A DNA stretch of 64,000 bases from Nonomuraea longispora (GTDB taxonomy: Bacteria; Actinomycetota; Actinomycetes; Streptosporangiales; Streptosporangiaceae), in the NCBI RefSeq assembly GCF_004348345.1, contig NZ_SMJZ01000012.1:1-64000 (forward strand), given 5' to 3'. The position numbers and the translations under genes are program-made. How positions within the stretch are numbered: position 1 is the stretch's first letter; every line of letters starts with the position of its first letter. The notes below the pieces were generated by a model. That model was not told where the DNA came from. It searched no databases and saw only the letters and a program-made list of their open reading frames with translations. Positions 35,966-44,931 of this stretch are shown one piece after another.

Positions 35966-36840
35966 CCACCACGACTCCCACCGCCGCCGCCCCCAAGAGC
36001 TCGCGCCCCGCGCGGCACGTCGTCCTGACGATTCTGCGCCGGCCGGCCAGCGCGATCGCCGTCGCCTTCATCGTCCTCCTCGTCTTCCTGGCGATCGCCG
36101 GTCCCTTCGTCTCCCCGCATGACCCGGAGGCGCAGAACCTCGGCAACAGGTTCGCCGAGCTCAGCTGGACGCACCTGCTCGGCACCGACGAGTTCGGGCG
36201 CGATGTCGCGAGCCGGATCATCCAGGCCTCGCGCATCGCCGTCATCGCCCCGCTCATCTCGGTGGGCGTGGCGCTGCTCATCGGCCTGCCGCTCGGGCTG
36301 TGGGCCGGCCTGCGCCGCGGTGTCGTCGACGCCGTCGCGGGCCGGCTGGCCGACACGATCCTCAGCCTCCCGGCGCTGGTCGGGGCGCTGGCCATCGTCG
36401 CGGTGCTCGGCCCGGGGCTGGTCAACGCCATGCTCGCGGTCGGCATCATTTTCGCGCCCGGCCTGTTCAGAGTCGTACGCGGCGCGACGCTGGCCGTCGC
36501 GGAGGAGACCTTCGTCGACTCGGCGGTGGCCATCGGCTCGTCCACCCGGCGCACCCTGTGGGTGCACATCCTGCCCAACATCGCCGCTCCGCTGCTGGTT
36601 CAGGTCACGATCCTGATGGGCGTCGCGCTCCTGGCCGAGGCCAGCCTGAGCTTCATCGGCCTGGGCGTCCAGCCGCCCGACGCCAGCTGGGGCTCGATGC
36701 TCAAATCCGCGTACACCAACCAGTTCCACTCGCCCTTCTCGGTGGTGCCGCCCGGAATCGCGATGGTGCTGACCGTGCTCGCGTTCAACACGATCGGTGA
36801 CTCGATCCGTGACGCCGTCGGAGTCAGGAGGCGGACATGA
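35962..36840 (+). CDS. Dipeptide/oligopeptide ABC transporter permease (DppC type)
   Basis: A 292-residue permease. The N-terminal helix is followed by the conserved PFVSPHDPEAQNLGNRF and HLLGTDEFGRDVASRII, diagnostic for DppC-type proteins. The EAA-like loop reads TFVDSAVAIGSSTRRTLWVHILPN. ASLSFIGLGVQPPDASWGSML near the C-terminus is also conserved. It pairs with the preceding permease to form the membrane channel. Its first and last codons overlap both neighbours by four bases. Confidence 0.93.
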   Translation: MTTTTPTAAAPKSSRPARHVVLTILRRPASAIAVAFIVLLVFLAIAGPFVSPHDPEAQNLGNRFAELSWTHLLGTDEFGRDVASRIIQASRIAVIAPLISVGVALLIGLPLGLWAGLRRGVVDAVAGRLADTILSLPALVGALAIVAVLGPGLVNAMLAVGIIFAPGLFRVVRGATLAVAEETFVDSAVAIGSSTRRTLWVHILPNIAAPLLVQVTILMGVALLAEASLSFIGLGVQPPDASWGSMLKSAYTNQFHSPFSVVPPGIAMVLTVLAFNTIGDSIRDAVGVRRRT

Positions 36841-37868
36841 CAGCAGGACCGGGACAGCGAAGCGACGCCGCCGAGCCGTTGCTGTCCGTCGAGGGCCTCA
36901 CCATCGATCTGCCCGGCGGCGTCGGGCAGCCGGGGCTGGTCGAGGACGTCACCTTCGAGGTACGCAGAGGGCAGGCGGTCGCGCTGATCGGCGAGTCCGG
37001 CTGCGGAAAGTCGCTGACCTCCATGGCGATCCTGGGCCTGCTGCCCGCGGCCGTCCGGGTCGCGGCGGGCTCGATCCGCTTCGACGGGGTCGACCTGCTC
37101 ACCTGCAGGCGGCGGGAGCTCCGCCGGATCCGGGGCGGGCCGGTCGGCATGGTGTTCCAGGAGCCGATGAGCAGCCTCAACCCGACGATGACCGTCGGCG
37201 ACCAGATCGCCGAGGTGCGCCGGCTGCATCTGGGCGAGCGGCGGTCGGTGGCGCTCAAGCAGGCAGGACAGCTGCTGAGCCGGGTGGGCATCCCGAACGC
37301 CGAACGCAGGCTCGGGTCCTACCCGCACGAGATGAGCGGCGGCATGCAGCAACGCGTCATGATCGCGGCCGCCATCGCCTGTGACCCGAAGCTGCTGATC
37401 GCCGACGAGCCGACCACCGCCCTGGACGTCACGATCCAGGCCGAGATCCTGGAGCTGCTGCGCGATCTGCGGCGCGACCTCGATCTGGCCGTCCTGCTGG
37501 TCACCCACGATCTCGGCGTGGTCGCGGACTTCTGCGACGACGTGGTCGTCATGTACGCCGGTCACATGGCCGAACGGACCCCCGTCGACCGGCTCTTCTA
37601 CGAGCCGCGGCACCCGTACTCCAGCGCGCTGCTCGCCGCCGTGCCGCAGGCGGGCCGGGCCAGGACCAGCCTGACGGTCATCCCGGGCAGGGTCCCGTCC
37701 GCGGGGCAGTTCCCCGGCGGCTGCCGGTTCGAGCCCCGCTGCGAGCACAGCGTCGACGACGTCTGCCGGCGACCACAGGCCGACACGACCATCGGCGACG
37801 GTCGCCGCACCCGCTGCGGGCGCGTCGCCTCCGGTGACCTGACTCTGAAGGGGACCGTCCGTGGCTGA
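36837..37868 (+). CDS. Peptide ABC transporter ATP-binding protein (DppD type)
   Basis: A 343-residue ATPase with Walker A GESGCGKS, the signature [12 protein letters not shown], Walker [13 protein letters not shown] and the H-loop VTHDLG. The C-terminal oligopeptide-binding extension has [13 protein letters not shown], the cysteine-containing tail typical of the family. It overlaps the permease gene by four bases and the second ATPase gene by eight. Confidence 0.94.
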   Translation: MTAGPGQRSDAAEPLLSVEGLTIDLPGGVGQPGLVEDVTFEVRRGQAVALIGESGCGKSLTSMAILGLLPAAVRVAAGSIRFDGVDLLTCRRRELRRIRGGPVGMVFQEPMSSLNPTMTVGDQIAEVRRLHLGERRSVALKQAGQLLSRVGIPNAERRLGSYPHEMSGGMQQRVMIAAAIACDPKLLIADEPTTALDVTIQAEILELLRDLRRDLDLAVLLVTHDLGVVADFCDDVVVMYAGHMAERTPVDRLFYEPRHPYSSALLAAVPQAGRARTSLTVIPGRVPSAGQFPGGCRFEPRCEHSVDDVCRRPQADTTIGDGRRTRCGRVASGDLTLKGTVRG

Positions 37869-38883
37869 GGATCATGTGGTCTTGCGCGTGCGCGGCCTGA
37901 CCAAGTCGTTCCCGCTGCGCCGCAGCATGCTGGGCCGTACGCTGGAGAGCGTCCGCGCCGTCGACGGAGTCGACCTGGAGGTACGGGCCGGCACCACGGT
38001 CGGCATCGTGGGCGAGTCCGGATCGGGCAAGACGACGGTGGGCCGGCTGATGGCCCGGCTGCTCAAGCCCGACCAGGGCACGGTCGAGGTGGAGGGCAAG
38101 GACGTCAGCAGGGCACGCGGCAGCGAGCTCAAGGAGATGCGCGGCCGGCTCCAGGTCATCTTCCAGGATCCGTACGGCGCGCTCGACCCGACCAAGACGA
38201 TCGGCCACGCCGTTGCCGAGCCACTCCTGGTCCACGGCAAGATCGGCCGGGGCGAGATGCGCGAGCGCGCCGCCCAACTGCTCGGCCGGGCCACCCTCGA
38301 TCCGGCGTTCGTCGACAGGTATCCGGACGAGTTGTCGGGCGGGCAGCGGCAGCGGGTCTGCATCGCCCGCGCGCTGGCGCTCTCCCCGAGCGTCCTCGTC
38401 GCCGACGAGCCGACCTCCGCGCTGGACCTGTCCACCCGCTCGGAGATCCTCAACCTGCTGCTGTCGATCCAGCAGGACACCGGGCAGGCGATGGTCCTCG
38501 TGTCCCACGACTTCGCCACGGTCAGGCACCTGTCGCACCGGATCGCGGTGATGTACCTGGGCCGGATCGTCGAGGAAGGCACCGCGGAGCAGGTCGCGAC
38601 CGACCCGCGACACCCGTACACCAAGGCGCTGCTGTCGGCGGTGCCCGTGCCCGACCCGGAGGCGCAGCGGTCGCGGCGCCGCACCGTGCTCAGCGGCGAG
38701 CTGCCCGATCCGGCGAACCCCCCGACGGGCTGCCGCTTCCGCACCCGCTGCCCGGTCGCCCAGGACGACTGCGCGCACCAGGATCCGCCGCTGCTGCGGA
38801 TCGGCGCCCAGCACAGCGCGGCCTGTGTCCTGCACCAGCCGGCCGTCGCGCCGGTCACCGAGCCCCAGGAGACATCGCGATGA
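37861..38883 (+). CDS. Peptide ABC transporter ATP-binding protein (DppF type)
   Basis: A 340-residue ATPase with Walker A GESGSGKTTVG, signature LSGGQRQRVCIA, Walker B VLVADEPTSALD and the C-terminal FRTRCPVAQDDC tail. It completes the importer with the two permeases and the first ATPase. The matching solute-binding lipoprotein is encoded six genes downstream, with enzyme genes in between. The GTG start overlaps the preceding gene by eight bases. Confidence 0.94.
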   Translation: MAEDHVVLRVRGLTKSFPLRRSMLGRTLESVRAVDGVDLEVRAGTTVGIVGESGSGKTTVGRLMARLLKPDQGTVEVEGKDVSRARGSELKEMRGRLQVIFQDPYGALDPTKTIGHAVAEPLLVHGKIGRGEMRERAAQLLGRATLDPAFVDRYPDELSGGQRQRVCIARALALSPSVLVADEPTSALDLSTRSEILNLLLSIQQDTGQAMVLVSHDFATVRHLSHRIAVMYLGRIVEEGTAEQVATDPRHPYTKALLSAVPVPDPEAQRSRRRTVLSGELPDPANPPTGCRFRTRCPVAQDDCAHQDPPLLRIGAQHSAACVLHQPAVAPVTEPQETSR

Positions 38884-41258
38884 GCACCTCCGAGCAACGG
38901 CCGGGAACTCTCCAAGGGATCCGCGTCGTCGACTTCGGTCACCACGTCGCCGGGCCGCTGGCCGCGGTCATGCTCGCCGACCAGGGAGCCGACGTCGTGC
39001 ACGTCGACCGTCCTGGCGTCACACCCCCGGCCAACGACGCGTTCTTCAACCGGGGCAAGCGGCGCATCAGCCTTGACCTGAAGGACGCGGCGGACCTCGG
39101 CGTCGCCCGCGAGCTCGTCCGGCGGGCCGACGTCCTCATCGAGAACTTCCGGCCAGGGGTGATGGACCGGCTCGGGCTCGGCTGGGGGGAGCTGCGCGCC
39201 GCCAACCCCCGGCTCGTCTACTGCTCGCTGCCGGGTTTCGCGGCCGACGATCCGCGCGCCGGAGTCCCCGGCTGGGAGGGCGTCATCGCGGCCGCCACCG
39301 GCAACTGCCGGATCCGGGCCGGTCACGCGCCGGACGGCTGGGACGACACCCGGCCGACCTACACCGCGATTCCCGTGGCGTCCAACTTCGCGGCGTTCTG
39401 CGGCGCCTTCGCGATCGTGGCGAGCCTGACCTCCCGGCAGCGCACCGGGCGTGGCGACCGGGTCGAGGTCCCGCTGTTCGACGCGATGTTCGAGGCCATC
39501 GGGGGGAGCGGCGCCTACCCGGTCGCGCAGGGGCTGCCGCCGGAGCGGGCGATCAGCTCCAACGGCAGCGGCACGTACCGCTGCGCCGACGGCAGGTACG
39601 TGCAGTTCAACCCGATCGGCGCGACGCCCCGCTTCCTCGCCTGGTTCCTCGACGCGGCCGGGGTGACGGCCTGGGTGGGTGAGGGCCTGACCGACCGCGC
39701 CAGGCTGGATCGCGACCCGGAGCTGCGCCGGCTGCTGCACGACCGGCTCACCGCGCTGTTCCTGACCCGCCCGGCGGGGGAGTGGGAGGAGCTCGCCGGC
39801 GTGGCGGGCGTCCCGCTCGCCGCCGTCCGGACGCTCGCCGAATGGCTGGAGAACGACCACGCGCTCGCCTCCGGACAGGTCGTCGTGGTCGACGATCCTG
39901 AGCTGGGCGCGACGGCGATGCCCGGCTCGGCGGTGTGGCTGTCCGCCACCTCCGCGCTGCCCGGCAGGCCCCGGCACCTGCCCGACGCGGACCGTGCCGA
40001 GATCCTCGCCGAGCTCGCGTCGCCCGCCGACGTGTCCCCCGCTCGCCCGCCGCGCGTCGAGGCTGATCCGGTCGCGCTGCCCTACGCGGGGCGGCGGGTC
40101 GTCGACCTCACCCAGATCCTGGCCGGGCCGAGCGCGGGACGGATCCTGGTCGAGTTCGGGGCCGACGTCGTGAAGATCAACTCGCCGCAGCGGCGCGTCG
40201 GCGCGCACGGTTTCGTCAACCGCGGCAAGCGGACGGTCCTCGTGGACGTGAAGTCCAGCCAGGGCCAGCAGGTCCTCTGGCGGCTCATCGACGAAGCCGA
40301 CGTCCTGACCCACAACTTCCCCGAGCGGACCGCCGAACGCTACGGCCTGGGCTACGAGCACGTACGGGCCCGCCGCCCGGACATCGTCTACGTCTCCGTC
40401 AGCTGTTACGGCTACGGCGGGCCATGGGCGGACCGCCGGGGGTACGAGACCCAGGGCCAGGCGGCGACCGGGATCATGACGCGGGCGGGCGGCGACGGCC
40501 GACCGGCCGTGCTGGGCCCGTACAACCTTCTGGACTACGGCACCGGCGCCATGGCCGCCTTCGCCGCGGCGGTGGGCATCTATCACCGCGAGCTGACCGG
40601 GGCCGGCCAGCAGGTGCGCACCTCACTCACCCAGACGGGCGGCTACCAGCAGGCGAGTTTCGCGGTGCGCCCGCTTCCGGCCGTCACACCAGGCGGGAAC
40701 GTTCCCAGGGATGATCGCGCGGCCGAGCCGAGCGGGCCGGCGGCTCTCGGGCTCGGCGCGTGGCACCGGTTCTACCAGGCGGCCGATCGATGGTTCTTCC
40801 TCGGGGCGGCCCGGCGGTCCCTGCCGGTGCTCCGCGAGGTTCCCGGCCTGGAGGAGGCGCTGTCCGGCCTCGACGGGTCCGATGACGACGCGGTGGCAGC
40901 GGCCCTGGAAACCGCCTTCCGTACCGCCACCGCCCGCGAGTGGACCGGCCGCCTCACCGAGGCGGGGCTGGGCGCGCATCCGGTCACGACCCTCGCGGAG
41001 TTGATGACCGACCCGTGGGCCCGGTCCAAGGGGCTCACCGTCACCCAGATCTCCGAGGAGGTCGGCGAGGTGGTGATGCCGGGCATCGCCATCCGGGTGC
41101 ACGGCAACCCGCCACGCCTGGGCCATCCGGTACGCCGGCCCGGCGCCGACGCCTACGAGGTGCTGGACCGGATCGGGCTCGCCGGCTCGGCCGAGACGCT
41201 GGAACAGGCCTGGGCCGTGCAGATGTCCGCGTTGCCCGCGGGCTGGGACCACTTCTGA
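38880..41258 (+). CDS. Duplicated family III (CaiB/BaiF) CoA-transferase
   Basis: A 792-residue protein with two complete family III CoA-transferase domains in one chain (about 1-385 and 395-792). Each begins with the CoA-binding pattern: RVVDFGHHVAGPLAAVMLAD then GADVVHVDRPG in half 1, and RVVDLTQILAGPSAGRILVE then GADVVKINSPQ in half 2. The catalytic aspartate of the family lies in a GYD motif. Here half 1 reads GWE (Glu133) and half 2 reads GYE (Glu523), so both sites carry glutamate. Family III enzymes are dimers of interlocked chains, so the fusion may fold as one such unit. It follows the importer genes with a four-base overlap and probably activates the imported acid. Confidence 0.9.
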   Translation: MSTSEQRPGTLQGIRVVDFGHHVAGPLAAVMLADQGADVVHVDRPGVTPPANDAFFNRGKRRISLDLKDAADLGVARELVRRADVLIENFRPGVMDRLGLGWGELRAANPRLVYCSLPGFAADDPRAGVPGWEGVIAAATGNCRIRAGHAPDGWDDTRPTYTAIPVASNFAAFCGAFAIVASLTSRQRTGRGDRVEVPLFDAMFEAIGGSGAYPVAQGLPPERAISSNGSGTYRCADGRYVQFNPIGATPRFLAWFLDAAGVTAWVGEGLTDRARLDRDPELRRLLHDRLTALFLTRPAGEWEELAGVAGVPLAAVRTLAEWLENDHALASGQVVVVDDPELGATAMPGSAVWLSATSALPGRPRHLPDADRAEILAELASPADVSPARPPRVEADPVALPYAGRRVVDLTQILAGPSAGRILVEFGADVVKINSPQRRVGAHGFVNRGKRTVLVDVKSSQGQQVLWRLIDEADVLTHNFPERTAERYGLGYEHVRARRPDIVYVSVSCYGYGGPWADRRGYETQGQAATGIMTRAGGDGRPAVLGPYNLLDYGTGAMAAFAAAVGIYHRELTGAGQQVRTSLTQTGGYQQASFAVRPLPAVTPGGNVPRDDRAAEPSGPAALGLGAWHRFYQAADRWFFLGAARRSLPVLREVPGLEEALSGLDGSDDDAVAAALETAFRTATAREWTGRLTEAGLGAHPVTTLAELMTDPWARSKGLTVTQISEEVGEVVMPGIAIRVHGNPPRLGHPVRRPGADAYEVLDRIGLAGSAETLEQAWAVQMSALPAGWDHF

Positions 41259-41352
41259 CGCAGGACATCTCCACCGTGACGAGCAAGCAACAGCACATCC
41301 CCGGCCCGCTGAGCGGGACCCGCCGCGATCAGCGGCACTGACAGGAGGACTG

Positions 41353-42603
41353 ATGAGCGACGACCAGGCCACCCGGTGCGACCTGTTGATCAAGGGCGGC
41401 CGGGTCCTGGACCCCGGGCAGGGGCTTGACGGCGTCATGGACATCGCCGTGACCGGCGGCCGGGTCACGGCGGTGCTGGAGGACATCCCAGCGGACTCGG
41501 CGCGCCGGGTGATCGACGCGAGCGGCTCCGGGCGCTACGTCGTCCCCGGCCTGATCGACATCCACACCCACGTCGCCCGCGGGGCGATCACCCCCGGCGT
41601 GGGCATGGAAGGCTGCGACCCCGACGACATCGGCGTGCGGTCGGGAGTCACCACGCTGGTCGACGCCGGATCCGTCGGTGTCGCCAACATCGGCGTCTTC
41701 TCCGCCTACATCCAGCCGAACGCCAGGACGCGGGTCATCCCGTACCTGAACATCGGCAGCTACGCGCACACCATGCCCACCATGATCGACGTCAACGACC
41801 TGGCCGAGATCGACACGGTCGCGATCGCCAGGTGCGTCGCCGCCAATCCTGGGCTGGTCCAGGGGATCAAGCTGCGGCTGGTCGGACCGCTGGTCGCCAC
41901 GCACGGCAAGGACATCGTGTCCGCGACCAAGGCGGTGGCCAGGGAGCACGGGGTCCCGCTGATGGTGCACATCGGCGACCTGTCCGCGCGGCGGCGGCCT
42001 GATCCCCACCTGCTCGAACCGGCCACCCGCTTCGCCATCGAACAGCTCGACGCGGGCGACATCCTCACCCATCTGTGCACGCCGAACCACGGTGGCGTGA
42101 TGGACGCGACGGACCGGATGATGCCCGCCCTGCTCGCCGCCCGGGAGCGCGGCATCACCCTGGACTCGGCGCTGGGCAGGGGGAACTTCGGCTACCGGGT
42201 CGCGAGCGAGCAACGCGCGCTCGGTCTCCTCCCCGACACCATCAGCAGTGACCTGACGGCGGCGGGCGAGACCTTTCACTCCCTGCTGGAGTGCATGGCG
42301 AAGTTCATGGCCGTGGGCTACACCCTGTCCGAGGTGGTCCGGATGACCACGGCGAACGCGGCGCGGGCGATCCGCGCCGAGCATGAGCTCGGCGCGGTCG
42401 CGGTCGGCCGGGAAGCCGACCTGACGGTGCTCGACCTGGTCGAGGGCGACTTCGAGTTCGTCGACACCGAGCAGGAGGTCTTCCACGGCGGCTTCGGCCT
42501 GCGGCCGGTGCAGACCGTACGGGCCGGCGCGCTGATCGCGCCCGGCTGGGGGACGCACCCGTGGGGCTGGCTGCCGGCGCCGCGTTCCGGGGCGGCGTCA
42601 TGA
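41353..42603 (+). CDS. Amidohydrolase / dihydroorotase-like metalloenzyme
   Basis: A 416-residue member of the amidohydrolase superfamily. The first metal site is GLIDIHTHVARG. A candidate carboxylated lysine is in QGIKLRL, later histidines are in MVHIGD and ILTHLCTPNHGG, and the catalytic aspartate is in ISSDLTA. The protein resembles the EF_0837-type deacetylase/amidohydrolase group. It would hydrolyse a cyclic or linear amide. AGGAGG lies before the ATG. The stop overlaps the start of the NHL-repeat gene by four bases. Confidence 0.88.
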   Translation: MSDDQATRCDLLIKGGRVLDPGQGLDGVMDIAVTGGRVTAVLEDIPADSARRVIDASGSGRYVVPGLIDIHTHVARGAITPGVGMEGCDPDDIGVRSGVTTLVDAGSVGVANIGVFSAYIQPNARTRVIPYLNIGSYAHTMPTMIDVNDLAEIDTVAIARCVAANPGLVQGIKLRLVGPLVATHGKDIVSATKAVAREHGVPLMVHIGDLSARRRPDPHLLEPATRFAIEQLDAGDILTHLCTPNHGGVMDATDRMMPALLAARERGITLDSALGRGNFGYRVASEQRALGLLPDTISSDLTAAGETFHSLLECMAKFMAVGYTLSEVVRMTTANAARAIRAEHELGAVAVGREADLTVLDLVEGDFEFVDTEQEVFHGGFGLRPVQTVRAGALIAPGWGTHPWGWLPAPRSGAAS

Positions 42604-43652
42604 CGGCGGTGGTGCGCGGGCGCGGGCGCCGGTTCGAGGTCGACGGTGACTGGGAGCGGCTGCCGGACGGCCTCCACCATGCGGACGTGGCCGCGGTGGA
42701 CGTCGACGCCGCCGACCGCGTCTACCTGTTCACCCGCTTCGACGGCCAGGTCATCGTGTACGAGCGCGACGGCGCCTTCGTCCGCAGCTGGGGAAAAGGC
42801 CTGTTCACCACGCCGCACGGGCTGACCGTCGGGCCGGACGGCGGCGTCTACTGCGTCGACGCGGGCGACCACACGGTCCGCAAGTTCACCCCCGAGGGCG
42901 ACCTGCTCATGACGCTGGGCACGGCCGGCGTGGCGTCGGACACCGGGTTCGCATCCGGCCGTCCGGTGCGCGTGCACAGCGTCGAGGGCGTCCGGTACGC
43001 GGGCGGGCCGTTCAACCGGCCCACCAACCTGGCCGTCGCCCCGGACGGCGACCTTTACGTGAGCGACGGGTACGGGAACAGCCGGGTGCACAGGTTCACC
43101 GCGTCCGGTGACCTGGTCGGCTCCTGGGGCGAGCCCGGCACCGGCCCCGGGCAGTTCCATCTGCCGCACTGCCTGGACATCGCGGCGGACGGGCGGGTGT
43201 TCGTCGGCGACCGGGAGAACGACCGGATCCAGATCTTCGCCCCCGACGGCCGCTTCATCGAGGAGTGGACGGACGTCCGGCGCCCGTGCGACCTCACCAT
43301 CGCCCCGGACGGCTCGGTGTACGTCGTCGAACTGTGGCGGCCGGAGGGCAAGCGGTCCTTCGTGCACGGCGAGGCGGAGCAGGACCAGCCCGCCCGGCTG
43401 ACCGTGCTGGACCCGCACGGCCGCGTTTCCGAGCGGTGGGGGGACTCCACGACGGATCGGACGGCGGCCGGAAATTTCATCGCACCGCACGGGATCGCCC
43501 TGGACTCCCACGGTGACCTGTACGTCGCGGAGGTGACGTACAGCTTCGCCATCAGGCCCGGCTGGGTCGCGCAGTCGAGCGCCCGGCACCAACTGCAGAA
43601 GTTCCTGCGCGTCGGCGCGGGAGAAGACATCGTGGCTAGGAGACTCGCATGA
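42600..43652 (+). CDS. NHL-repeat beta-propeller protein
   Basis: A 350-residue protein with at least four NHL-type repeats. Examples are PHGLTVGPDGGVYCVDAGDH, PTNLAVAPDGDLYVSDGYGN, CLDIAADGRVFVGDRENDRI and PHGIALDSHGDLYVAEVTYS. The fold resembles peptidyl-alpha-hydroxyglycine amidating lyase and SMP-30 lactonases. No signal peptide is present, so it is probably cytoplasmic. It could be a lactonase or a lyase of the pathway, or a scaffold. The start overlaps the amidohydrolase gene and the stop overlaps the MetE-like gene, each by four bases. Confidence 0.85.
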   Translation: MTAVVRGRGRRFEVDGDWERLPDGLHHADVAAVDVDAADRVYLFTRFDGQVIVYERDGAFVRSWGKGLFTTPHGLTVGPDGGVYCVDAGDHTVRKFTPEGDLLMTLGTAGVASDTGFASGRPVRVHSVEGVRYAGGPFNRPTNLAVAPDGDLYVSDGYGNSRVHRFTASGDLVGSWGEPGTGPGQFHLPHCLDIAADGRVFVGDRENDRIQIFAPDGRFIEEWTDVRRPCDLTIAPDGSVYVVELWRPEGKRSFVHGEAEQDQPARLTVLDPHGRVSERWGDSTTDRTAAGNFIAPHGIALDSHGDLYVAEVTYSFAIRPGWVAQSSARHQLQKFLRVGAGEDIVARRLA

Positions 43653-44845
43653 GGCGCGAAAACCGGATCCTCACCTCGCACGGCGGCAACCTGCCGCGTC
43701 CCAGGGACCTGGACGAGCTGATCGCCCAGGGCGACCGGGAGGCCGTCGACGCGCGCCTGCCGGGCGCGGTGGCCGAGGTCGTCGCCCGTCAGATCGAGTG
43801 CGGCATCGACACGGTCAACGACGGCGAGTACGTCAAGGCCGCGAACATGGCCGGCTACAGCGGCTACATCCACGCCCGGGTGACCGGCTGGGAGACGCTG
43901 CCCATCGACCCGAGTGTCCCGCCGAAGCGCGAGTACGTCGCTGCGCGTGACAAGGCGGACTTCCCGGGCACCTACGCCTCCGGCCTGTGGCTGTCGGGAT
44001 CCGGTGGGCCGGTCAGGCCCGGCTTCGCGACCCCCGGCGCCGTACCGAAGATGCCGACGTCGGCCCGGGTGTGCACCTCGCCGATCACGTACGTCGGCCA
44101 GGACGCCATCGCCGCCGACATCGCGGCGATGAAGACGGCCGTCGAGGGCAAGGAGGTGGACGGCTTCATCGCCGCGCTGGGGCCGCTCAGCCTGGGCGCG
44201 GGCGCGCGGAACGAGCACTACGCGAGCGAGGGAGAGTACATGTTCGCCGTCGCCGAGGCGCTGCGCGAGGAGTATCGGGCGGTCACCGATGCCGGACTGG
44301 TGCTGCAGATCGACGAGCCCGAGTTCGCGACCACCTGGCAGTTCCACCCTTCGTGGACGGTCGAGGAACTGCGCCGCTACCTCGAGTTCGCGGTCGAGGT
44401 GATCAACCACAGCATCGACGGGCTGCCCGCCGAGCAGATCCGGATGCACACCTGCTGGGGCAGCGGTCACCGGCCGCACACGCACGACATCGGCCTCGAA
44501 CACATCGCGGATCTGCTGATCAAGGTCAACACACAGGCTTACGCCATCGAGTCCGGAAATGTTCGGCACGCACATGAGTGGCGGGTGTGGGAGGACGTCA
44601 AACTGCCCGAAGGCAAGATCCTGGTGCCCGGCGTGGTCAGCCACGCCACCGACCTGGTCGAGCATCCGGAACTGGTCGCCGAACGGCTGACGAACTTCGC
44701 CAGTGTGGTGGGCAAGGAGAACCTGCAGGCGGGGACCGACTGCGGAATCGGATCGCGTGTGGGCCATGAGGAGATCGTGTGGGCGAAGCTCGCCGCGCTG
44801 TCCGAAGGCGCCGCGATCGCCGGCAGGCGCTTGTGGGCCGCCTAG
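43649..44845 (+). CDS. MetE/epoxyalkane-CoM-transferase-like zinc enzyme
   Basis: A 398-residue protein of the cobalamin-independent methionine synthase II group. Zinc ligands are expected in RMHTCWGS (His-x-Cys) and TDCGIGSR (Cys), and the carboxylate is in LQIDEPEFAT. It differs from the MetE-like protein near 28 kb at the N-terminus (LTSHGGNLPRPRDLDELI). The family includes methyl transferases and epoxyalkane:coenzyme M transferases, which activate thiols with zinc. In a catabolic operon, methyl removal or thiol conjugation of the substrate is possible. The reaction is not settled. Confidence 0.8.
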   Translation: MRRENRILTSHGGNLPRPRDLDELIAQGDREAVDARLPGAVAEVVARQIECGIDTVNDGEYVKAANMAGYSGYIHARVTGWETLPIDPSVPPKREYVAARDKADFPGTYASGLWLSGSGGPVRPGFATPGAVPKMPTSARVCTSPITYVGQDAIAADIAAMKTAVEGKEVDGFIAALGPLSLGAGARNEHYASEGEYMFAVAEALREEYRAVTDAGLVLQIDEPEFATTWQFHPSWTVEELRRYLEFAVEVINHSIDGLPAEQIRMHTCWGSGHRPHTHDIGLEHIADLLIKVNTQAYAIESGNVRHAHEWRVWEDVKLPEGKILVPGVVSHATDLVEHPELVAERLTNFASVVGKENLQAGTDCGIGSRVGHEEIVWAKLAALSEGAAIAGRRLWAA

Positions 44846-44931
44846 CCCGCGGCTCAAAACGGAGGACCTGGTGGGGGCGGGTCACCAGTCAAACCAGCCA
44901 AGCTCGCTTCTGAAATATGGAGGCAAAAGCC

